Positions 32,901 to 39,935 of a stretch of 64,000 bases of DNA are shown one piece after another (the stretch's first letter is position 1; each line of letters begins with the position of its first letter). A program made the position numbers and the translations under genes. The notes under the pieces are model-generated. The model saw only the letters and a list, made by a program, of their open reading frames with translations, ran no database searches and was not told the DNA's origin. Location of the stretch: assembly GCF_029892565.1 (NCBI RefSeq), contig NZ_JARXVH010000012.1:124001-188000 (forward strand), read 5' to 3'. The stretch is from Streptomyces pseudovenezuelae (lineage in GTDB: Bacteria; Actinomycetota; Actinomycetes; Streptomycetales; Streptomycetaceae).

Positions 32901-35900
32901 GTGAGGCGAAGCAAGAACGGTCCCGAGCCGTCGGCCCGGGGCAACTTCACCCCGCCGTCGCGCGGAGCGGCGCCCGCCCCTATGCCTGGCCCGGAGCCAA
33001 CGGCCGCGCCTCCATCGAGCGGCGGCCGTTTCTCCCCCCGCAACTGGCGAGTGCCGACGCGACTGAACGCGATCCTGCTCATACCCGTGCTGGTCGGCCT
33101 CGTCATGGGCGGCTTCCAGGTGAAGAGCTCGATCGACACCTGGCAGGACGCCGAGGACGCGGCGGACACCGCGCGTCTGGTGCGCGCCTCGCTGACCTAT
33201 GGCGACGCCCTCTACAACGAGCGCGACATCAGCGCGGCCCCGCTCCTGAAGGGCTCGTCGCAGAACGCGACCGACAAGGCGACCGTCAAGACCGTACGCG
33301 CCAATACGGACAAGGCCGCCGACGCCTTCGACGAGGCGGCGCAGAACATGCCGCAGAAGGCCGGCCTGCTGCGCCGCCTCAGCCTGTTCCGGGCCCAGGA
33401 GCCCAAGCTGCAGGCGATCCGCGCGGCGGCGTACACCAACAAGCTGCCCGGCGTGCAGACCGAAGAGGGCTACACCCTCATCGCGCACCCCCTGATGGAG
33501 TTCGCCAACGAGCTCGGTCTGGGCACCGGAAACATCACCAGCTACGGCCGTACCGTCTACGCGATCTCGCTGACGAAGGCCGCGCTGTCCCTTGAGCGCT
33601 CGATCGGCATGCACCTGCTGATCAACCCGGGCCCGTCGGCCGACTCGCTTGGCAAGCAGCGCGTCGCCATCTCCTCGTACGCCTACCTCGAAGGCATCGC
33701 CATCGAGGAGTACGTCGGTGGTGGTACCGCCGCGGACGCGAAGAAGCTCGACGTCGCCACGGCCAAGATCAAGACCGAGGGCGCCGCGCTGGCGCAGAAG
33801 GCCGCCGCGGAGGCGAAGGCCAAGAACGAGACCTACGTGCCGCCGCCGGCCAACCCGACCGACATGGTCACGGACCTGGCGACGCTGCAGACCACCGACC
33901 CCAGCGCCCGTGCCGCGCTCGCCCAGGAAGGCACCACCGCCGAGAACTGGTGGGCGGTCAACACGCTCAAGTACAACGCCTACCGCCAGATCGAGTCGGA
34001 CCTGGCCGACAAGGCGGTGAGCGAGGCGACCGACATCGCCGACAACGCCAAGCGGGACGCGCTGATCACCGGTGCCGCCGTCGTGGTCGCCCTGCTGCTG
34101 GCCTTCATCCTGGCCGGCGCGGTGGCCCGCCAGATGTCCCGCGCCATGCGCCAGCTGCGCAACGCCGCCTTCGGCATCGCCGAACAGCGGCTGCCGATGC
34201 TGGTCGACCAGCTCTCGCGCACCGACCCCGGCCGCGTCGACACCCGGGTCGCCCCGATCCCGATCACCACCAAGGACGAGATCGGCGAGGTCGCCCGTGC
34301 CTTCGACCAGGTCCACCGCGAGGCGGTCCGGCTCGCCTCCGAGCAGGCCCTGCTCCGTGGCAACATCAACGCGATCTTCACCAACCTCTCGCGCCGCAAC
34401 CAGTCGCTGATCGAGGGCCAACTGACCCTGATCACCGAGCTGGAGAACAACGAGGCCGACCCGGACCAGCTGGAGAACCTCTTCCGCCTGGACCACCTCG
34501 CGACCCGTATGCGCCGCAACGGCGAGAACCTCCTGGTCCTCGCCGGCGAGGAGCCCGGCCGCCGCTGGGACCAGCCGGTCCCGCTGGTCGACGTGCTGCG
34601 CGCCGCCTCCTCCGAGGTGGAGCAGTACGAGCGTGTCGAGCTGTCGGGCGTCCCGGAGGCCGAGATCCACGGCCGCGCGGTCACCGACCTCGTGCACCTG
34701 CTCGCCGAGCTGCTGGAGAACGCGACCACGTTCTCCTCGCCGCAGACCAAGGTCCGCGTCACCGCGACCCGGCTGCCCGACGGCCGCATCATGATCGAGA
34801 TCCACGACAAGGGCATCGGCCTCACCGCCGAGGACTTCGCGGACATCAACCACAAGCTGGCCAACCCGCCGACCGTGGACGCCGCGATCTCCCAGCGCAT
34901 GGGCCTGTTCGTGGTCGGCCGGCTGTCCGACCGGCACGGCATCCGCGTCCAGCTGCGCCCCTCGGGCGAGCAGGCCGGTACGACCTCGCTGGTCATGCTG
35001 CCGGACGCGATCACCCACGGTGGTGGTGGCGAGCAGCAGCTGGACCGCGACGAGTTCACGGTCTCGCAGATCATCCCGGAGCAGAACTTCGGCGGCGAGG
35101 ACTTCAACCTCGCCCCGCTGCGCACGGCGGCCGAACTCGGCTTCGACGACAGCCGCTACGCGGAGGTCCCGGACGACATACGGGAGCTGGACCCCGTAGG
35201 CCGCTCTCTGATGCGTGAGGAGCGGCGGGCGGCCCTGGAGGCCCAGACGGGGCAGCAGCCCGGTCAGGAGTCCGCTGAGGGCTCGCAGTACCCCGACTCG
35301 TTCGACGCGCAGCCCGCGTACGACAACGGCCAGGGCGGCTACCCGGAGCAGCCGGGGGCCTACGAGGTCGGTCCGGCGTACGAGGAGCCGCAGCAGGCCC
35401 CGTACGAGGAGCACCAGCAGCCGTCGTACGACGAGCCGTACTACGCGCCGAACGGCGGGCTGCCGCAGAACGACACCTTCTCGCCGGGCGGCGGCTACCC
35501 GGAGCCCACTTATACGGAACCCGTCCAGGACGAGCGGCCGGCCGACCGTGCCGGGGCCGCTCCGGCCTTCGCGGCGTTCGAAGAGCGCCGCTACCAGGAC
35601 GACTGGCCGCAGCAGGACGGTTACCAGAACGGTTATGCCGACCAGTACGCTCCCGAAGCGGAATCCACGCAGGCCGCTGACGTGGGTGAGCGCGAGCACG
35701 TAGGCTTCGACCGTCCGGGACCGGCTCCCTCCGTCGGCCACGACCTGACCGACGCCGGGCTTCCGCGCCGTGGGTCCACGGCCACCGGAACGAATGGTTC
35801 GAACGGTGTGCGGCACGCGAGCCTGGAGGCGTCGGCCCCCGCTCCGGCAACGGAGAGCAATGCCAACGGAAACACCAACGGCACCGGCACCGGCACCGGC

Positions 35901-36212
35901 ACCGGCACCGGCGACAGTTGGCGCTCGGCGAACGACGCGCGCTGGCAGCAGGCCTCGACGCTGAAGAAGCCCAAGGCGGGCGGGGTCACCTCCTCAGGTC
36001 TGCCGCGGCGGGTGCCCAAGGCCAACCTGGTCGAGGGCGCCGCCGAGAGCACCCCTCAGGGAGGCCCACAGGTCTCCCGTGCCCCGGAGGACGTCCGGGG
36101 CCGGCTGAGCAACCTGCGGCGGGGCGTCCAGCGCGGGCGCAGCGCGGCGGGCAGCAGTGAAACGAACGGCCAGGGCTTCGGCTCTGACAGCACCTACAAC
36201 CAGGAGCGTTAG
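32901..36212 (+). CDS. cvnA2: Conservon sensor histidine kinase-like protein CvnA (second conservon)
   Basis: An 1103-residue paralogue of the first CvnA with the same order: first membrane helix at about 53-73 (LNAILLIPVLVGLVMGGF), a nitrate-sensor-like external domain, second helix at about 386-406 (GAAVVVALLLAFILAGAV), HAMP, LFRLDHLATRMRRNGENLL, and HATPase_c (ELLENATTFSSP, DKGIGLTAEDF) to about 700. The tail is disordered, Tyr/Gln/Glu-rich (PAYEEPQQAPYEEHQQPSY) and ends in GLPRRVPKANLV...VRGRLSNLRRGVQRGR, the same terminal motif as the first. GTG 32901 has AAGG 11 bases upstream. The kinase core is very similar to CvnA1 while the sensor and the linker differ, as expected for different signals with a shared output. 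Confidence 0.92.
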   Translation: MRRSKNGPEPSARGNFTPPSRGAAPAPMPGPEPTAAPPSSGGRFSPRNWRVPTRLNAILLIPVLVGLVMGGFQVKSSIDTWQDAEDAADTARLVRASLTYGDALYNERDISAAPLLKGSSQNATDKATVKTVRANTDKAADAFDEAAQNMPQKAGLLRRLSLFRAQEPKLQAIRAAAYTNKLPGVQTEEGYTLIAHPLMEFANELGLGTGNITSYGRTVYAISLTKAALSLERSIGMHLLINPGPSADSLGKQRVAISSYAYLEGIAIEEYVGGGTAADAKKLDVATAKIKTEGAALAQKAAAEAKAKNETYVPPPANPTDMVTDLATLQTTDPSARAALAQEGTTAENWWAVNTLKYNAYRQIESDLADKAVSEATDIADNAKRDALITGAAVVVALLLAFILAGAVARQMSRAMRQLRNAAFGIAEQRLPMLVDQLSRTDPGRVDTRVAPIPITTKDEIGEVARAFDQVHREAVRLASEQALLRGNINAIFTNLSRRNQSLIEGQLTLITELENNEADPDQLENLFRLDHLATRMRRNGENLLVLAGEEPGRRWDQPVPLVDVLRAASSEVEQYERVELSGVPEAEIHGRAVTDLVHLLAELLENATTFSSPQTKVRVTATRLPDGRIMIEIHDKGIGLTAEDFADINHKLANPPTVDAAISQRMGLFVVGRLSDRHGIRVQLRPSGEQAGTTSLVMLPDAITHGGGGEQQLDRDEFTVSQIIPEQNFGGEDFNLAPLRTAAELGFDDSRYAEVPDDIRELDPVGRSLMREERRAALEAQTGQQPGQESAEGSQYPDSFDAQPAYDNGQGGYPEQPGAYEVGPAYEEPQQAPYEEHQQPSYDEPYYAPNGGLPQNDTFSPGGGYPEPTYTEPVQDERPADRAGAAPAFAAFEERRYQDDWPQQDGYQNGYADQYAPEAESTQAADVGEREHVGFDRPGPAPSVGHDLTDAGLPRRGSTATGTNGSNGVRHASLEASAPAPATESNANGNTNGTGTGTGTGTGDSWRSANDARWQQASTLKKPKAGGVTSSGLPRRVPKANLVEGAAESTPQGGPQVSRAPEDVRGRLSNLRRGVQRGRSAAGSSETNGQGFGSDSTYNQER

Positions 36213-36213
36213 T

Positions 36214-36636
36214 GTGAGCCCGATGAGCCAGGCGGCACAGAACCTGAACTGGTTGATCACCAACTTCGTGGACAACACCCCGGGGGTGTCCCACACGGTG
36301 GTGGTCTCCGCCGACGGACTCCTTCTGGCGATGTCCGAAGGGTTTCCCCGCGACCGTGCCGATCAGCTCGCGGCCGTCGCCTCCGGTCTGACCTCGTTGA
36401 CCGCCGGTGCCTCGCGCATCTTCGAAGGCGGCAGCGTGAATCAGACAGTTGTGGAGATGGAGCGGGGATTCCTCTTCATCATGTCCGTCTCCGACGGTTC
36501 CTCGCTCGCGGTTCTCGCACACCCCGAGGCGGACATCGGCCTCATTGGGTACGAGATGGCCCTTCTGGTCGACCGGGCCGGTACGGTCCTGACCCCCGAC
36601 CTTCGTGCGGAGCTCCAAGGCAGCCTGCTCAACTAA
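36214..36636 (+). CDS. cvnB2: Conservon protein CvnB, roadblock/LC7 domain (second conservon)
   Basis: A 140-residue roadblock/LC7 protein nearly identical to CvnB1 (NLNWLITNFVDNTPGVSHTV, GFLFIMSVSDGSSLAVLAHP). GTG 36214 follows the cvnA stop by one base and has AGGAG seven bases upstream. The high identity of the two B proteins raises the possibility of cross-talk between conservons. Confidence 0.93.
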   Translation: MSPMSQAAQNLNWLITNFVDNTPGVSHTVVVSADGLLLAMSEGFPRDRADQLAAVASGLTSLTAGASRIFEGGSVNQTVVEMERGFLFIMSVSDGSSLAVLAHPEADIGLIGYEMALLVDRAGTVLTPDLRAELQGSLLN

Positions 36637-36731
36637 CAGTCAGACGGTGCGTATTGGCGTCCCGGGGCCGTAAGGTTTCGGGACGCGGCTCCACAGGGAT
36701 CGGGTGCCCGGCACAGTCGGAGGAGGAGAAA

Positions 36732-37313
36732 GTGGCAACACCCCCAGGCGGTTCTAATTCGGGCAACTGGTCGTACGGCCCTGCCCAGGGCCAGGGCGAC
36801 GGTTCCCAGAACCCGAACCGTTACAACTTCCCCTCCGCGCCCAGCCATCGGCGTCAACAGCCGTACGCGCCCCAGGGTCCTGGGCCGTCGCCGTACGACC
36901 AGCCGCCGGCGCCGCGTATCCAGCCCGTGCAGCCGCAGCGACGCTCCGAGCCGTCGCCCGCAGGGGCGGCGAACAACCCGCTGGTGCGTCCGTACGCCAT
37001 GACCGGCGGCCGGACCCGCCCGCGCTACCAGCTCGCCATCGAGGCGCTGGTGCACACCACCGCACAGCCGCACCAGATGCAGGGGCAGTTGCCCGAGCAT
37101 CAGCGGATCTGCAATCTGTGCCGCGAGATCAAGTCGGTGGCCGAGATCTCGGCACTGCTGACCATCCCTCTCGGCGTGGCCAGGATCCTCGTCGCCGACT
37201 TGGCGGAGGCGGGCCTGGTCGCCATTCATCAGCCCGGCGGCGACGAGAACGCCGGCGGTCAGCCAGACGTGACACTGCTCGAAAGGGTGCTCAGTGGACT
37301 TCGCAAGCTCTAG
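36732..37313 (+). CDS. cvnC2: Conservon protein CvnC, DUF742 (second conservon)
   Basis: A 193-residue DUF742 protein with a longer N-terminal extension than CvnC1 (about 80 residues rich in Gly, Gln, Pro and Ser), followed by the common domain NPLVRPYAMTGGRTRPRYQL and ICNLCREIKSVAEISALLTI. GTG 36732 has AGGAGGAG closely upstream; the frame extends back to 36654 without a good start. Its last 20 bases overlap cvnD2, as in the first conservon. Confidence 0.92.
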   Translation: MATPPGGSNSGNWSYGPAQGQGDGSQNPNRYNFPSAPSHRRQQPYAPQGPGPSPYDQPPAPRIQPVQPQRRSEPSPAGAANNPLVRPYAMTGGRTRPRYQLAIEALVHTTAQPHQMQGQLPEHQRICNLCREIKSVAEISALLTIPLGVARILVADLAEAGLVAIHQPGGDENAGGQPDVTLLERVLSGLRKL

Positions 37314-37875
37314 CGGCGGTCCTTCCCGCTCCACCACCTCGGCGAAGATCGTGGTGGCGGGTGGCTTCGGCGTGGGCAAGACCACGTTCGTCGGGGCCGT
37401 CTCGGAGATCAACCCGCTGCGTACCGAGGCCGTGATGACGTCCGCGTCCGCGGGCATCGACGACCTCACCCACACCGGGGACAAGACGACCACCACGGTC
37501 GCCATGGACTTCGGGCGCATCACCCTGGACCAGGACCTCATCCTGTACCTGTTCGGCACCCCGGGGCAGGACCGGTTCTGGTTCATGTGGGACGACCTGG
37601 TGCGCGGTGCGATCGGTGCGATCGTTCTCGTGGACACGCGTCGTCTCGCCGACTGCTTCCCGGCGGTCGACTACTTCGAGAACTCCGGTCTGCCGTTCGT
37701 GATCGCGCTCAACGGGTTCGACGGCAACCAGCCGTACAACCCGGACGAGGTTCGCGAGGCCCTGCAGATCGGCCCCGACACCCCGATCATCACGACTGAC
37801 GCGCGGCACCGCGCGGACGCGAAGTCGGCGCTGATCACGTTGGTCGAGCACGCGTTGATGGCTCGCCTCCGGTAG
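37294..37875 (+). CDS. cvnD2: Conservon GTPase-like protein CvnD (second conservon)
   Basis: A 193-residue protein almost identical to CvnD1 apart from the first 15 residues. P-loop VVAGGFGVGKTTFVGAV, switch region LFGTPGQDRFWFMWDD, and IALNGFDGNQPY. GTG start inside cvnC2. The coding junction with cvnC is the same in both conservons at DNA level over about 37 bases. Confidence 0.94.
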   Translation: MDFASSSGGPSRSTTSAKIVVAGGFGVGKTTFVGAVSEINPLRTEAVMTSASAGIDDLTHTGDKTTTTVAMDFGRITLDQDLILYLFGTPGQDRFWFMWDDLVRGAIGAIVLVDTRRLADCFPAVDYFENSGLPFVIALNGFDGNQPYNPDEVREALQIGPDTPIITTDARHRADAKSALITLVEHALMARLR

Positions 37876-37881
37876 ACCGGA

Positions 37882-37923
37882 CACGAAGAAGGGCCCCTCC
37901 GCGAGGAGGGGCCCTTCTTCGTG
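37882..37923. terminator. Strong bidirectional terminator between cvnD and accE
   Basis: A 19-bp perfect stem (CACGAAGAAGGGCCCCTCC with its complement) and a four-base loop GCGA, seven bases after the cvnD stop and 17 bases from the accE stop. It can serve both convergent operons. Confidence 0.92.
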
Positions 37924-37939
37924 CGCGCGTCCAGTGCGC

Positions 37940-38134
37940 TCAGTGCCAGCTGTGCGGGGCCCTGAAGCCGCCCTCGCGCTCCAGGCGGCGCCAGCCTGCC
38001 TTGGGCTTCGGAGGGGCGCTGTCGGCCGGGTCTGCGGGCTGGGCGGCGGCGCGGGCGAGGAGGACGGCCGTGATGGCGGCGACTTCCTCGGGCTCGGCGT
38101 GGCCCTTCTCGACGCGGATGTCAGGCGTGGTCAT
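37940..38134 (-). CDS. accE: Acyl-CoA carboxylase epsilon subunit
   Basis: A 64-residue protein (TTPDIRVEKGHAEPEEVAAI, then WRRLEREGGFRAPHSWH) of the AccE/PccE class. It has the helical IRV-x-x-G-x-x-x-x-E-E-x-A-A motif and the C-terminal tryptophan-rich tail that contacts the beta subunit. In S. coelicolor AccE stimulates the AccA2-AccB complex. ATG 38134; 57 bases after the accB stop, same operon. Confidence 0.93.
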   Translation of the reverse strand: MTTPDIRVEKGHAEPEEVAAITAVLLARAAAQPADPADSAPPKPKAGWRRLEREGGFRAPHSWH

Positions 38135-38191
38135 AGGTCTCAGTCTCCGTGAGAGAGGTTTCCGCACGGGTAGCGCGGAGGGTCCGCTGGG

Positions 38192-39781
38192 TTACTGCGG
38201 GGGGTTGCCGTGCTTGCGGGACGGCAGGTCGGCGTGCTTGGTCTGAAGCATCGCCAGGGACCGGACGAGGACCTCGCGGGTTTCGGTGGGGTCGATGACG
38301 TCGTCGACCAGGCCGCGCTCGGCCGCGTAATACGGGTGCATCAGCTCGGACTTGTACTCCTTGACCATGCGGGCCCGCATGGCGTCGGGGTCCTCGGCCT
38401 CGGCGATCTGCCTGCGGAAGATGACGTTGGCGGCACCCTCGGCGCCCATCACGGCGATCTCGTTGGTGGGCCAGGCGTAGGTGAGGTCGGCGCCGATGGA
38501 CTGGCTGTCCATGACGATGTAGGCCCCGCCGTAGGCCTTGCGCAGGATCAGCGAGATCCGGGGCACGGTCGCGTTGCAGTAGGCGTAAAGGAGCTTCGCG
38601 CCGTGGCGGATGATGCCGCCGTGCTCCTGGTCGACACCGGGAAGGAAGCCCGGCACGTCCAGGAAGGTGACGATCGGGATATTGAAAGCGTCACACATCT
38701 GGACAAAGCGCGCAGCTTTTTCACTGGCCTCGATGTCCAGGACGCCGGCCAGGCTCTGCGGCTGGTTGGCGACGATGCCGACGACCTGGCCGTCCAGGCG
38801 GGCCAGCGCGCAGATGATGTTGCGCGCCCAGCGCTCGTGGACCTCCAGGAACTCGCCGTCGTCGACGATCTCCTCGATGACCTTGGCCATGTCGTAGGGA
38901 CGGTTGCCGTCCGCCGGGACCAGGTCGAGCAGGACGTCGCTACGGCGGTCCGCCGCGTCCGTGGAGTCGACGCGGGGCGGGTTCTCGCGGTTGTTCTGCG
39001 GGAGCAGCGAGAGGAGGTAGCGCACCTCGGCGATGCACGTCTCCTCGTCGTCGTAGGCGAAGTGACAGACGCCGGAGGTCTCGGCGTGCACGTCGGCGCC
39101 GCCCAGGCCGTTCTGTGTGATCTCCTCGCCGGTGACCGCCTTGACGACGTCCGGCCCCGTGATGAACATCTGCGAGGTCTCGCGGACCATGAAGACGAAG
39201 TCGGTGAGGGCGGGGCTGTAGGCCGCGCCGCCCGCGCACGGGCCCAGCATCACCGAGATCTGCGGGATGACGCCGGAGGCCTTGGTGTTGCGCTGGAAGA
39301 TGCCGCCGTAGCCGGCCAGGGCGCTGACGCCCTCCTGGATACGGGCGCCGGCGCCGTCGTTGAGCGACACCAGCGGGGCGCCGGCCGCGATGGCCATGTC
39401 CATGATCTTGTGGATCTTCGTGGCGTGGGCCTCGCCCAGCGCGCCGCCGAAGATGCGGAAGTCATGGGCGTAGACGAAGACCGTACGGCCCTCCACCGTG
39501 CCCCAGCCGGTGATGACACCGTCCGAGTACGGCTTCTTGGCCTCCAGGCCGAAGCCGGTCGCCCGGTGCCGGCGCAGTTGCTCGACCTCCTGGAAGGTGC
39601 CCGGGTCCAGGAGCAGCTCGATGCGCTCGCGCGCCGTCAGCTTGCCCTTGGCGTGCTGCGCCTCGGTCGCCTTCTCGCTGGGGCCGGCCAGAGCCTGCGC
39701 ACGGATCTCGTGCAGCTCGGCCACCCGCCCGCGCGCGTCCGTCGGCTCGCCGGGAGATACAGCCTCATCCAAAACGGTCAT
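38192..39781 (-). CDS. accB: Acyl-CoA carboxylase beta (carboxyltransferase) subunit, AccB type
   Basis: A 529-residue carboxyltransferase of the AccB/PccB family that moves CO2 from biotin to acetyl-, propionyl- or butyryl-CoA, giving malonyl- and methylmalonyl-CoA for fatty acids and polyketides. Oxyanion-hole glycines are in LNDGAGARIQEGVSALAGYG with PCAGGAAYSPAL, and the second domain has FLDVPGFLPGVDQEHGGIIRHG. The residue that sets substrate range is Ile 422 in YGGAYIVMDS; propionyl-specific PccB has Asp there, so this is the broad AccB type. The biotin-carrying alpha subunit is not in the window. The 154-base gap upstream to the PL8 gene end holds its promoter. Confidence 0.95.
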   Translation of the reverse strand: MTVLDEAVSPGEPTDARGRVAELHEIRAQALAGPSEKATEAQHAKGKLTARERIELLLDPGTFQEVEQLRRHRATGFGLEAKKPYSDGVITGWGTVEGRTVFVYAHDFRIFGGALGEAHATKIHKIMDMAIAAGAPLVSLNDGAGARIQEGVSALAGYGGIFQRNTKASGVIPQISVMLGPCAGGAAYSPALTDFVFMVRETSQMFITGPDVVKAVTGEEITQNGLGGADVHAETSGVCHFAYDDEETCIAEVRYLLSLLPQNNRENPPRVDSTDAADRRSDVLLDLVPADGNRPYDMAKVIEEIVDDGEFLEVHERWARNIICALARLDGQVVGIVANQPQSLAGVLDIEASEKAARFVQMCDAFNIPIVTFLDVPGFLPGVDQEHGGIIRHGAKLLYAYCNATVPRISLILRKAYGGAYIVMDSQSIGADLTYAWPTNEIAVMGAEGAANVIFRRQIAEAEDPDAMRARMVKEYKSELMHPYYAAERGLVDDVIDPTETREVLVRSLAMLQTKHADLPSRKHGNPPQ

Positions 39782-39935
39782 GTAGCGACCTTACGAAGGA
39801 GAGCGAGGTAAGCGGGACGTCGACTCCGTACAGTCTCCGACCCGTTTTCCTGGTAGCACTGAACAGAACCTCGACGGCATGCAGCCGTTCCGACTGCTCA
39901 GGGGGCTCTCGCCTTGTAGGGGTCACACAAACCCG

